DNA of 10,679 nt from Pseudomonadota bacterium. GTDB lineage: Bacteria > Pseudomonadota > Alphaproteobacteria > Rhizobiales > Xanthobacteraceae. The notes under the pieces are model-generated. The model made no database searches. It saw only the letters and a program-made list of their open reading frames with translations, and had not been told where the DNA came from. The DNA lies in assembly GCA_023390695.1 (NCBI GenBank), contig JAEWCJ010000107.1:1-10679 (forward strand). Reading direction: 5' to 3'. Of this stretch, positions 1 to 7,159 are shown in pieces. The position numbers and the translations under genes are program-made. The first letter of the stretch is position 1. Every line of letters begins with the position of its first letter.

Positions 1-372
1 ATAAGCACGACGGCCCTCTTCCGCCATCCAGTCGATGATGTCGGCGGTGCCGATCACCTCGGCGCGCGCTTCCGGAAACGGCTTGCCCTGCTCCTGGGTC
101 ATCACCTTGGCGACATGCTCGGTGCGTTCGCGCAGAAGATCCGCCGCTTTGTGCATGACTTTGGAACGGTCATACGCGCTTGTCGCGCGCCAGACCTGAA
201 GGCCCTTCTCGGCGGATGCGAGTGCGCGATCAAGATCGGCGGAGCTGGCATGCGGCAGACTCGCGAGCATTTTGCCGGTCGCCGGATTGAGCACTTCTTC
301 GCTCTTGCGGTTCGCGCCGTTCAACCATTCGCCATCGATATAGAGCTGAAGATCGGGATACATGCTGGACAT
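1..372 (-). CDS. NAD(P)-dependent aldehyde dehydrogenase, N-terminal part (cut by window edge)
   Basis: The first 124 residues of an aldehyde dehydrogenase, probably of the succinate-semialdehyde dehydrogenase-like group, are present; the rest lies left of the window. Seen: the usual N-terminal opening with LYIDGEW near residues 9-15, then the conserved VLNPATGK (about 27-34), and the TQEQGKP segment (about 92-98) that precedes the Rossmann domain. The catalytic Cys and Glu lie outside, so activity and substrate cannot be judged. The family oxidises an aldehyde or semialdehyde to an acid with NAD(P)+ in the cytoplasm. The start at 372 has an AGAGGT ribosome site 5 bases upstream; a second in-frame ATG lies three codons in. 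The gene follows the crotonase gene on the same strand after 150 bases, so it may be the last gene of that catabolic operon or may have its own promoter. Confidence 0.9.
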   Translation of the reverse strand, partial: MSSMYPDLQLYIDGEWLNGANRKSEEVLNPATGKMLASLPHASSADLDRALASAEKGLQVWRATSAYDRSKVMHKAADLLRERTEHVAKVMTQEQGKPFPEARAEVIGTADIIDWMAEEGRRAY

Positions 373-522
373 AGGTTACCTCTGCTGGCTGTGACGCCGG
401 GGAGAAATCGGGTAGCGATGACCTAGCACCTTCGGAAGCTCATCGCCAACATAACCGCAACAATGCCGCCAGAACGCGGCGGAATGGTTTCAGTGCATGA
501 AAAGCGCGAAGAGTAGCGTCTT
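373..522. other. 150-base spacer between crotonase and aldehyde dehydrogenase genes
   Basis: No convincing gene is seen here. A short inverted repeat, GCCGC-N6-GCGGC (465-480), could form a small hairpin, but no T-run follows on the minus strand, so a terminator is not well supported. The ribosome site of the downstream gene occupies the left end. Confidence 0.5.
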
Positions 523-1314
523 CTATCGCCCTGTGAAAACCGGTTTGCGCTTTTCCATGAACGCGCTGCGGCCCTCGATGTAATCCTGGCTTGCGAAGCA
601 GCGCTGCACGCTCGCCGCAATTGCGGGCATATCGCGCTCCGCCTCACCGAGCAGCGCCTGCCCGACGATGAATTTCACCGATGCCACCGTCAACGGTGCG
701 TTCGCGGCGATGGTGTCCGCGTAATTCCTGACGAAATCCTCGAGCTGCGCTTCCGGCACGACGCGATTGACGAAGCCCATGGCCCGTGCCTCTTCGGCGT
801 CGAACTGCCGCGCAGTAAAGAAAATCTCCTTGGTGAAGGACGGACCCACAACGTCGATCAGCCGCTTCAGTCCCGGGTAATCATAGCCAAGTCCAAGCTT
901 GGCCGCCGGCACCGCAAACCGCGCATTCTCGGCTGCGATCCGCATGTCGCAACTCGCGGCCAGGCCGAGTCCGCCGCCAATGCAATAGCCCCGGATCATG
1001 GCAATGGTGGGCTTGGGGAAGTCATGCACCCCGGCATAAGCTGTTTCCGTCATCGCATTGTAATGCGCGACGGCTTCCTTGGTGGCACGTTCGGCCCCGA
1101 ATTTGGAAATGTCTGCGCCGGAAATGAACGCCTTGGTGCCGGCCCCCGTCAGAACGACCACGCGCACGTCATCGTCGTTCCTGTAGTCGTCGAGAATACG
1201 AGTGGTTGCCTCCCACATTTCGAGCGAGACGGCGTTATGCCGTTCCGGGTTATTGAAGATGATATAGCCGACGCCGCCTTCCTTGCGGGCCAGCATCTTG
1301 TCCGTCTGCGACAT
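523..1314 (-). CDS. Crotonase-fold (enoyl-CoA hydratase/isomerase family) protein lacking both hydratase glutamates
   Basis: A 263-residue protein of normal length for the crotonase superfamily, which binds acyl-CoA thioesters and stabilises an enolate in an oxyanion hole. Seen: SGADIS (65-70) and the GGG of CIGGGLGLA (113-115) form the expected oxyanion-hole loops. The C-terminal EGRSAFMEKRKPVF (247-260) is typical of the family. The two glutamates that catalyse hydration in rat mitochondrial hydratase (Glu144 and Glu164) align with Gly117 and Ala137. The loop LGLGYDYPGL puts Tyr144 where methylmalonyl-CoA decarboxylase ScpB, as I remember it, has its Tyr140, although ScpB's active-site His is Ala here. 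Hydratase activity is therefore doubtful; a decarboxylase, isomerase or hydrolase role is possible. A GAGGAG ribosome site overlaps the stop of the upstream CoA-transferase gene, 12 bases away, so the two are surely co-transcribed. Confidence 0.93.
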   Translation of the reverse strand: MSQTDKMLARKEGGVGYIIFNNPERHNAVSLEMWEATTRILDDYRNDDDVRVVVLTGAGTKAFISGADISKFGAERATKEAVAHYNAMTETAYAGVHDFPKPTIAMIRGYCIGGGLGLAASCDMRIAAENARFAVPAAKLGLGYDYPGLKRLIDVVGPSFTKEIFFTARQFDAEEARAMGFVNRVVPEAQLEDFVRNYADTIAANAPLTVASVKFIVGQALLGEAERDMPAIAASVQRCFASQDYIEGRSAFMEKRKPVFTGR

Positions 1315-1326
1315 AGTTCAGACTCC

Positions 1327-2529
1327 TCAAATCGCATTGGCCTTGCGAAGCGCCTCGATGTCCGCTCCGCTGAAGCCGAATTCCTGCAGGATCTCTTCTG
1401 TATGCTCACCGCGTTCGGGCGTCGGCAGCGCCACCGCGCTCGAGGTCCGCGACAGCGAGACCGGCTGGCGCAGCACATTGAGCGCCCCCCGCTCCTTCGT
1501 CGGCATCTGCGTCACGACGCCCAGATGCCGGACCTGTTCGTCGTCGAACATTTCGTCGATGTTATAAATCGGCCCGCAGGCCACGCCTTGCGCATTCAGA
1601 CGCTCGATCCATTCCGCGCTGGTATACGCCGCCAGTATCTCATTGATGGCCGCGTTCAGCTTGTCGCGGTTCCTTGAGCGCTGCTCGTTGCTGGCATAAT
1701 CGGGATTCTGCATGAAATGTTCGGCGCCGATCGCCTTGCAGAAGCGAATCCAGGTCGGCGCACCGGTCGTGGCGATATTGATGTAGCCATCGCTGGTTTT
1801 ATAGACCCCGGTGGGAATACTGGTCGGGTGATTGTTGCCGGCCTGTTTCGGAACCGTCTTGTCGATCAGCCAGCGCGCGGCATGGAAGTCGAGCATGAAG
1901 ATTTGCGCTTCCAGCAGCGAGGTCTCGACCTTCTGTCCCTCTCCCGATGTTTCGCGCTCCAGCAGCGCCACCATGATGCCGAGCGCCGCGAACAGACCCG
2001 CGGTGACATCGGCAACGGCGGTGCCGGCGCGTACCGGACCCTGGCCGGGCAGGCCGGTGATCGACATCAGCCCGCCCATCCCTTGCGCGATTTGATCGAA
2101 GCCCGGCCGCTCGCGATAGGGACCGGTCTGACCGTAGGCGGAAATGCTGGCGTAGATGATGCGCGGATTGATCGCGCGAAGATTCCCATAATCGATGCCG
2201 AGCCGCGTTTTCACATCCGGACGAAAGTTCTCGATCACCACATCGGCCGATGCCGCCAGCCGCAACAAGGCGGCGCGGCCTGCCGGATTTTTCAGATCGA
2301 GCGTCATGCTGCGCTTGTTGCGATGCAGATTCTGAAAATCCCCGGCATGGCGCGGACCGCCGATCGGATCACCCGGCTCAAGCCGGGCCGGGGCTTCGAT
2401 CTTGATCACATTGGCCCCCCAATCCGCGAGCTGACGCGCGCAGGTCGGACCGGCGCGCACGCGACTGAGGTCAAGCACCGTAAAACGGGAGAGCGCCGTC
2501 GAGGCGCGGGGAAACGGCGAATGCGGCAA
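1327..2529 (-). CDS. Family III (CaiB/BaiF-type) CoA-transferase, TTG start
   Basis: A 400-residue cytoplasmic enzyme of the family III CoA-transferases, which move CoA between carboxylic acids through an aspartyl-CoA anhydride. Seen: the N-terminal signature VLDLSRVRAGP (18-28) and IKIEAP (42-47), LHRNKRSMTLDL (68-79), IENFRP (99-104), and AVADVTAGL (171-179), in which Asp174 is the expected nucleophile. Length is normal. The start is the TTG at 2529: an in-frame stop lies at 2545-2547, no ATG or GTG precedes the conserved N-terminus, and a GGAAGG ribosome site lies 7 bases upstream (2537-2542). It leads an operon with the crotonase gene and perhaps the aldehyde dehydrogenase. It diverges from the amidohydrolase gene across 127 bases. 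Donor and acceptor acids cannot be deduced from the sequence. Confidence 0.93.
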   Translation of the reverse strand: MPHSPFPRASTALSRFTVLDLSRVRAGPTCARQLADWGANVIKIEAPARLEPGDPIGGPRHAGDFQNLHRNKRSMTLDLKNPAGRAALLRLAASADVVIENFRPDVKTRLGIDYGNLRAINPRIIYASISAYGQTGPYRERPGFDQIAQGMGGLMSITGLPGQGPVRAGTAVADVTAGLFAALGIMVALLERETSGEGQKVETSLLEAQIFMLDFHAARWLIDKTVPKQAGNNHPTSIPTGVYKTSDGYINIATTGAPTWIRFCKAIGAEHFMQNPDYASNEQRSRNRDKLNAAINEILAAYTSAEWIERLNAQGVACGPIYNIDEMFDDEQVRHLGVVTQMPTKERGALNVLRQPVSLSRTSSAVALPTPERGEHTEEILQEFGFSGADIEALRKANAI

Positions 2530-2536
2530 AGGTTGC

Positions 2537-2542
2537 CCTTCC
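2537..2542 (-). promoter_or_regulatory. Ribosome binding site deciding the TTG start of the CoA-transferase
   Basis: On the minus strand GGAAGG ends 7 bases before the TTG at 2529-2527. With the in-frame stop at 2545-2547 it leaves TTG as the only reasonable start that keeps the conserved N-terminus. Confidence 0.6.
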
Positions 2543-2636
2543 GGTCATGCAACTGGGTGCCGACCTTCCCCGATGCCGGGCGCAAATTCAACTCGCCCTT
2601 CGCGCCGACTTGACTAAAGTGCGGCGCCGATCCTCC

Positions 2637-2647
2637 CCGTAATACGG
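2637..2647. promoter_or_regulatory. Short perfect palindrome CCGTAATACGG upstream of the amidohydrolase
   Basis: CCGTA-A-TACGG is a perfect dyad in the 127-base divergent region between the CoA-transferase and amidohydrolase genes. It ends 9 bases before the amidohydrolase ATG and overlaps the weak GGAAA ribosome site. It could be an operator or a translational element. One copy of an 11-base palindrome is weak evidence. Confidence 0.25.
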
Positions 2648-2656
2648 AAATCCCGC

Positions 2657-3688
2657 ATGTCTACCCCGATCATCGACGCTCACGCCCATCTCGTGCCCGC
2701 CGACATGGTGAAAATCCTGCGCAAAGACGGCGCCCGCTATGGTGTGGAATTCTCCGGCACTGAGGAGGCCCCCAAGGTGCAACTCGCCGGCGGGCGGGTG
2801 AAGCCATTTCCCAGGCCGCTGATGCGGCTTGACGAGCGTCTCGCCACGCTCGACCGCCAGGGCATCGACATGCAGGTGGTTGCGAGCTGGATCGACCTGT
2901 GCGGCTATACCATGCCGCTCGACCTCGCAGTGAAATTCTCCGAATTGCAGAACGAGCACCTCGCCGCCGCCGTGGCCGCTCATCCCAACCGCCTGGCCGG
3001 CGCGGCCAATGTGCCGCTGCAGGACACCGCAGCAGCAATCAAGATGCTGGAGCGGGCGGTGCGCGACCAGGGCTTCCGGGCGATCCAGCTCTCAACCTAT
3101 GTCGGCCCGGGCAAGTTCCTCGACGACGCCACGCTCGATCCATTCTGGCGGGCGGTGCAGGATCTGCAGGTGCTGGTCCTGTTTCATCCCTATGACGAGC
3201 AGCCGCCGCAGGGTCTCAACGACTATTTCCTCAACAACTGCATCGGCTATCCGCTGCAGACCTCGACCGCGGTCATCCGGATGATCTTTGGCGGCGTGCT
3301 GCAGCGCTTTCCCGATCTGAAGATGAGCCTGCCGCATGCAGGCGGCTTCCTGCCCTACCAGATCTACCGCTTCCGTCACTCAGCCGAGCATCGACCGGAA
3401 CCCCGCGCCAAGGGCTTCAAGGGCGATGTCGTCGACACGTTCAAGAAATTCTACTTCGATACCGTCGCCTTCGATCCGCGGCCGTTGCGCTATCTCGCCG
3501 AGACCGTCGGCGCGGACCGTCTCGTGCTCGGTAGCGACTATCCCTTCGAGATGAGCGATCCAGACCCGGTCGCGACTGCGAAGGCGGCGCTACCCGAACA
3601 CATGCACGACGCTGCCCTCGGCGGCACGGTGCAGAAGCTGATGGGGCTCAAGCCGACCCACGGCGCCAATGGGCGGCCGCTCACATAA
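2657..3688 (+). CDS. Amidohydrolase-superfamily TIM-barrel enzyme, ACMSD-like
   Basis: A 343-residue metal-dependent enzyme of the amidohydrolase 2 group, which contains 2-amino-3-carboxymuconate-6-semialdehyde decarboxylase (ACMSD), gamma-resorcylate decarboxylase and related non-oxidative decarboxylases and hydrolases. Seen: the metal motif DAHAH with His9 and His11, FHP with His177, PHAGG with His227, and GSDYPF with Asp294. As I recall them, the ligands of Pseudomonas ACMSD have almost identical numbers (His9, His11, His177, Asp294, with His228 catalytic), so the whole barrel aligns with few gaps. No signal peptide is seen, so it is cytoplasmic. The ATG at 2657 fits, because the metal motif must lie at the extreme N-terminus; the ribosome site GGAAA (2646-2650) is weak. 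The divergent catabolic genes suggest a role in breakdown of a ring-cleavage or semialdehyde product. Family membership does not settle decarboxylase versus hydrolase. Confidence 0.92.
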   Translation: MSTPIIDAHAHLVPADMVKILRKDGARYGVEFSGTEEAPKVQLAGGRVKPFPRPLMRLDERLATLDRQGIDMQVVASWIDLCGYTMPLDLAVKFSELQNEHLAAAVAAHPNRLAGAANVPLQDTAAAIKMLERAVRDQGFRAIQLSTYVGPGKFLDDATLDPFWRAVQDLQVLVLFHPYDEQPPQGLNDYFLNNCIGYPLQTSTAVIRMIFGGVLQRFPDLKMSLPHAGGFLPYQIYRFRHSAEHRPEPRAKGFKGDVVDTFKKFYFDTVAFDPRPLRYLAETVGADRLVLGSDYPFEMSDPDPVATAKAALPEHMHDAALGGTVQKLMGLKPTHGANGRPLT

Positions 3689-3693
3689 GCGGC
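3676..3693. terminator. Small hairpin over the amidohydrolase stop codon
   Basis: GCCGCT-N6-AGCGGC forms a perfect 6-base stem around the stop codon of the amidohydrolase gene, in the 12-base gap before the end of the convergent sulfur-carrier gene. A short T-run (3706-3709) follows only at a distance. It may act as a weak bidirectional terminator. Confidence 0.25.
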
Positions 3694-3700
3694 AGTATCG

Positions 3701-3925
3701 TCAGCTTTTGCGGATACGGAAAACCAGCAGTTCGCCCTCGCGCGAACTGCTCTCCAGCGCATCGCCGGTTTCCCGCAACAAATTGGGAATATCGATCGCA
3801 GACAAGGGATCGGTGCATTCGACGACAATGATGTCGCCGGATGCCAGACCGGACAGAACCTTGCGGGTCTTCAGGGCCGGGAGCGGACATTTCAGGCCGC
3901 GCAAGTTGATCGATTTTTCCGTCAT
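3701..3925 (-). CDS. TusA/SirA-family sulfur-carrier protein
   Basis: A 74-residue protein of the TusA family, at the family's usual length. Seen: LRGLKCPLPALKTRKVL (8-24) with the diagnostic CPxP motif and its sulfur-binding Cys13, then the two-stranded segment SGDIIVVECTDP (29-40). Family members accept persulfide sulfur from a cysteine desulfurase and pass it on for tRNA thiolation, molybdopterin synthesis or sulfur oxidation. Here it diverges by 93 bases from two moeA-type genes, which favours sulfur supply to molybdenum-cofactor synthesis or enzyme sulfuration; this is inferred from context. The start at 3925 puts the Cys at the usual distance from the N-terminus; its ribosome site is weak. 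The gene converges on the amidohydrolase gene with 12 bases between stops. Confidence 0.92.
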   Translation of the reverse strand: MTEKSINLRGLKCPLPALKTRKVLSGLASGDIIVVECTDPLSAIDIPNLLRETGDALESSSREGELLVFRIRKS

Positions 3926-3927
3926 CC

Positions 3928-3944
3928 TATAGCCCGCAGCTATA
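3928..3944. promoter_or_regulatory. Inverted repeat TATAGC-N5-GCTATA in the tusA / moeA-like divergent promoter
   Basis: A perfect 6-base dyad begins 2 bases upstream of the sulfur-carrier ATG and lies about 75 bases before the MoeA-like ATG. A consensus-like TATAAT (3941-3946, plus strand) overlaps its right arm, but no good -35 box lies at the proper distance. The same TATAG-N6-GCTAT arrangement occurs at 10534-10549 in the other divergent region of this module, so it is a candidate shared operator. Confidence 0.4.
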
Positions 3945-4018
3945 ATCCCAGTAGTGTGGCGTAAACGACCGAGAGCAGGTCGCTTGACCCCTTATAAAGG
4001 CTTCGCCACAAGCAGGTA

Positions 4019-5140
4019 ATGGCCACCGAGATCAAGTCAGATCAGCGTATTAGCCGCCTCGCCCCGCTGACCGAGGTTCTCGCGCATATGGAATCGCATG
4101 TGAAACCGGTTGCGCCCGAATCATGCGAAATCGCGGCGGCTCGCGGCTCGACGCTGTCGGAAGACGTTTTTGTCCAGCAACAATTGCCCGCCCGTGCCAT
4201 CGCCCTGCGCGACGGTTTCGCCGTTGACGCAGAAGCAACGCGCGACGCCAGCTCCTATACGCCGGCCACCCTGCCCGTGCCCGCTTTCCTGAATGCGGGA
4301 GAAGCATTGCCACCCGGCACGAACGCCATTCTGCCGCCGGACACACTCACCATTCGCGGCACTCATGCGGAGATCACGTCCTCCCTCACAAGCGGCGACG
4401 GTGTCCTGTCGAAAGGCGCCGACGCCAATCCGGCAATTCCTCTGCTCCAGTCAGGGCAAATCCTGCGTGACAGCGCGATCGCGGCATCAAGTGCTGCGGG
4501 CATTTCCACGGTGCGCGTCCGCGCTCCGCGCATCGCGCTTCTGCGTCAACGGCGAGAAAACGACGATATTTTGGATGCCGCGCTTGCGTGGACATGCCGG
4601 GCCGTCGCGGCAGCCGGCGGCGTTGCACTGCTGGACAGCGGAAAGGATATTGAATCCGCCACTCGCAGCCAGACTGCCGACGCCATCATTGCAATCGGCG
4701 GGACCGGCGCCGGCCATCAGGACGATGCGGTCCTCTCGCTTGTGCGGGCCGGCAATGTTGCCTTTCACGGCATTGCCATCGCGCCCGGCGAGACGGCCGC
4801 CCTCGGATTTGCCGCAGAGAAACCGGTCCTGCTGATACCCGGCCGGCTCGATGCCGCATTCTCCTGCTGGCTGCTCTTGGGAACAAAAATGCTTGCCCTG
4901 CTGAGCAAGCGGCCTCTCGATGAACAGGGACGTATCTGTCGCCTGAAACGGAAGGTCGCTTCATCGCTCGGCCTCACCGAAATGATTCCGGTTTCCTGCA
5001 ACGGCGAAGAGGCGGAACCGCTTGCCTCGCATTATTTGCCACTGCAAACCCTGGCGCGCGCCGATGGCTGGATTTCCGTACCCGCTCAGAGCGAAGGATA
5101 CCCCGCAGGGGCCTCGGTTATTGTGAGATCGCTGCCGTGA
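4019..5140 (+). CDS. MoeA-like molybdopterin-binding protein with degenerate active-site motifs
   Basis: A 373-residue MoeA homologue, slightly shorter than the usual roughly 400. Seen in MoeA order: an N-terminal segment like MoeA domain I (14-44), ALRDGFAV (62-69, matching MoeA's xxMDGYAV), SKGADANP (131-138, matching the RxxGEDI region), IAIGGTGAGHQDD (224-236, matching SGGVSVGxxD), and GIAIAPGETAALGFAAEKPVLLIPGR in pieces over 251-276 (matching the KPGKP and LPGNP region). The STGDEL motif, which holds catalytic residues in true MoeA, is lost: the place reads RQRREND (176-182). LPGNP has become IPGR. The intact frame argues against a pseudogene. It may bind molybdopterin without inserting molybdate, or pair with the complete MoeA encoded next, with which it overlaps by 4 bases (GTGA). 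The ribosome site is weak (AGG two bases from ATG), but a later start would cut domain I. Confidence 0.85.
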   Translation: MATEIKSDQRISRLAPLTEVLAHMESHVKPVAPESCEIAAARGSTLSEDVFVQQQLPARAIALRDGFAVDAEATRDASSYTPATLPVPAFLNAGEALPPGTNAILPPDTLTIRGTHAEITSSLTSGDGVLSKGADANPAIPLLQSGQILRDSAIAASSAAGISTVRVRAPRIALLRQRRENDDILDAALAWTCRAVAAAGGVALLDSGKDIESATRSQTADAIIAIGGTGAGHQDDAVLSLVRAGNVAFHGIAIAPGETAALGFAAEKPVLLIPGRLDAAFSCWLLLGTKMLALLSKRPLDEQGRICRLKRKVASSLGLTEMIPVSCNGEEAEPLASHYLPLQTLARADGWISVPAQSEGYPAGASVIVRSLP

Positions 5141-7134
5141 ATGCACGCACCGGCAAAGCCAGCACAGATCTGCTTGCGGCGATACGCGAGGCCGCACAGC
5201 AGGAGCAGTTTCTCGAAGTCGTGTCGCCGGAGGAGGCGCGCCAGCGCTTCGCCGCCGCCATCGACCTTGCTCCATTACCTGCAGAAATTGTACCGCTGGC
5301 TGCGGCCTTGGGACGCGTGCTGGCCCATGACATTGCAGGGCCGATCGACGTCCCTCCCTTCGACCGCTCCGGCGTGGATGGTTTCGCCGTGCGTTCGGCC
5401 GATACCGACGGCGCGACGGACCAGTCGCCGCGACGCCTTCTGCTGAACCGGGAAGTCCTGCCCTGCGGGCACGCGCCGCAACTCGAGGTCCTGCACGGCA
5501 CCGCCACCACCATCGCCACTGGCGGCGTCATTCCGCGTGGCGCCGACGCCGTGGCGATGATCGAGCATACCGAACTCGTCGATGACGACGGCGTGCTCAC
5601 GATCGAAATCCGCCGCCCCGCCGCACCCGGCCAATTCGTCGCCTATGCCGGCTCCGACATTGCGCGCGGTGAAACGCTGCTGCGCCGCTTCACCCGCATC
5701 AGTTCGCGCGAGATCGGCATGCTGGCCGCCTGCGGTATTGCCGCGGTTGAGGTCGTCCGCAAACCGCGCGTGGCCGTACTGTCCACCGGAGACGAACTCG
5801 TCCCGCCGGGCGCGCCGCTGCGGCCGGCCGGGATTTATGACAGCAACGGCGCTATTATCGCCGCCGCTGTGACGGAAGCCGGTGGCAAACCGGTGTCGTT
5901 CGGCGCATTCCCCGACGACGAGGCCGAGCTTGAAGCGGCCATGCGCCGTGCCCTCGTCGACTGCGACATCGTGGTGCTGTCGGGCGGCACCTCGAAAGGC
6001 GCCGGAGACCTGTCGCATCGGATCATCAGCCGGCTCGGTCAGCCGGGCATTCTGGTGCATGGCGTTGCGCTGAAGCCCGGCAAACCTTTGTGTCTCGCCG
6101 CAATCGACGACAAGCCGCTGATCGTACTTCCCGGATTTCCAACGTCGGCAATCTTCACGTTTCATGCCTTTGTCGCGCCCGTGATCCGCGCCCGAGCGGG
6201 ACTGCCGCCCGAAACCGCAACAACCGTGAGCGCGACAGTTCCAGCGCGTATTGCCTCGGAACTCGGCCGCAGGGAATTCGTGCTGGTATCGTTGATCGAA
6301 AGCGCAAGCGGACCGGTGGCGTTTCCCTCCGCAAAAGGATCCGGCTCGGTCACCACCTTCTCGCAAGCGGACGGATTTCTGGAAATCGACGCACTTGCCA
6401 ATGTCCTTGACGCCGGCACGCGCACCGAGGTGACGCTGATCGGCGCCAGCGCGAGACCACCCGATATTGTCATCATGGGCAGCCACGACGTCGCCCTCGA
6501 CGTCGTGATCGGCGCTGTGGCCGACCGCGGCTTTGCCGCGCGCGTCATCGCTGTCGGCAGCCAGGGCGGCGTGGCGGCGGCGCAGCGCGGCGAATGCGAT
6601 CTGGCGCCGGTGCATCTCGTCGATCCGCAAACCGGCATTTACAACGAACATCTGCTTTCGGCCGGCATGTCGCTTGTACACGGCTGGACCCGCATGCAAG
6701 GTTTCCTCTTCCGCACCGGCGATCTGCGCTTTGACGGCAAAAGCGCCGACGAAGCGATCAAAGCCGCCTTGGCGGATCCGTCCTGCCTGATGATCAACCG
6801 CAATGCCGGGGCCGGTACGCGGATTCTCATCGACAAGCTGCTTGGCGGCGCCCGTCCCGCCGGTTACGCAAATCAGCCACGTTCGCACAACGCGGTCGCC
6901 GCGGCCGTCGCCCAAGGCCGGACGGACTGGGGCATCGCAATCGAACCGGTGGCACGCCTCTATGGTCTGCAATTCCTGCCCATAGCGCCGGAGAGCTATG
7001 ACTTCATTCTGGTAGAGGCGCGGCGCAACAAGCCGGCCGTCCAGGCCTTCCTGTCTGCCCTGCGAGACGAGGCTACGCGGGAAAAGATACGCGCCCTTGG
7101 CATGCGCCCCGCCGATGACCAGATTGCCGGATAG
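5137..7134 (+). CDS. moeA: Molybdopterin molybdenumtransferase MoeA fused to a C-terminal PBP-like domain
   Basis: A 665-residue two-part protein. Residues about 30-435 form a complete MoeA, which inserts molybdate into adenylylated molybdopterin. Seen: PPFDRSGVDGFAV (73-85), AGSDIARGE (171-179), STGDEL (216-221), LSGGTSKGAGDLS (281-293), GVALKPGKPL (309-318) and LPGFPTSA (331-338). From DIVIMGSHD (443-451) to about 650 it continues into a periplasmic-binding-protein-like domain with GSQGGVAAAQRGECDLAPVH in pieces (474-493), NRNAGAGTR (554-562) and DWGIAIEP (597-604). This type of domain is known joined to MoeA or to ModE-like DNA-binding domains. No signal peptide is present, so the domain is cytoplasmic. 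It may sense or channel molybdate or another small anion; that is inference. The start is GTG, overlapping the previous stop as GTGA, which indicates translational coupling. The propeller-cytochrome gene follows after 25 bases. Confidence 0.93.
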   Translation: MNARTGKASTDLLAAIREAAQQEQFLEVVSPEEARQRFAAAIDLAPLPAEIVPLAAALGRVLAHDIAGPIDVPPFDRSGVDGFAVRSADTDGATDQSPRRLLLNREVLPCGHAPQLEVLHGTATTIATGGVIPRGADAVAMIEHTELVDDDGVLTIEIRRPAAPGQFVAYAGSDIARGETLLRRFTRISSREIGMLAACGIAAVEVVRKPRVAVLSTGDELVPPGAPLRPAGIYDSNGAIIAAAVTEAGGKPVSFGAFPDDEAELEAAMRRALVDCDIVVLSGGTSKGAGDLSHRIISRLGQPGILVHGVALKPGKPLCLAAIDDKPLIVLPGFPTSAIFTFHAFVAPVIRARAGLPPETATTVSATVPARIASELGRREFVLVSLIESASGPVAFPSAKGSGSVTTFSQADGFLEIDALANVLDAGTRTEVTLIGASARPPDIVIMGSHDVALDVVIGAVADRGFAARVIAVGSQGGVAAAQRGECDLAPVHLVDPQTGIYNEHLLSAGMSLVHGWTRMQGFLFRTGDLRFDGKSADEAIKAALADPSCLMINRNAGAGTRILIDKLLGGARPAGYANQPRSHNAVAAAVAQGRTDWGIAIEPVARLYGLQFLPIAPESYDFILVEARRNKPAVQAFLSALRDEATREKIRALGMRPADDQIAG

Positions 7135-7159
7135 AAGCGGTCACCCCTAGGATAGTGGG

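Noticed and set aside
465..480. Hairpin GCCGC-N6-GCGGC as a terminator after the crotonase gene
   Set aside because: The stem is only 5 bases, no T-run follows, and such repeats are common in GC-rich DNA.
1024..1677. 217-residue open frame on the plus strand
   Set aside because: It crosses antisense over both the crotonase and CoA-transferase genes and has no recognisable family motif.
1717..2613. 298-residue open frame on the plus strand
   Set aside because: It is antisense to the CoA-transferase gene, which has all family motifs; the shadow protein shows no recognisable domain.
2610..2645. TTGACT and TAATAC as a -35/-10 promoter for the amidohydrolase
   Set aside because: The spacing is 24 bases, too long for a sigma-70 promoter.
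3928..3944. Dyad as a classical ModE molybdate box
   Set aside because: The ModE site as I remember it has TATAT-type half-sites; TATAGC/GCTATA does not fit well, and no modE gene is in the window.
3984..3998. TTGACC and TATAAA as a promoter for the MoeA-like gene
   Set aside because: The two hexamers are only 3 bases apart, so they cannot serve as one -35/-10 pair.
5275..6972. 565-residue open frame on the minus strand inside moeA
   Set aside because: It is exactly antisense to the clear MoeA-PBP gene. Its protein is rich in Arg, Gly, His and Asp with no domain motif, as expected for the shadow of GC-rich coding DNA.
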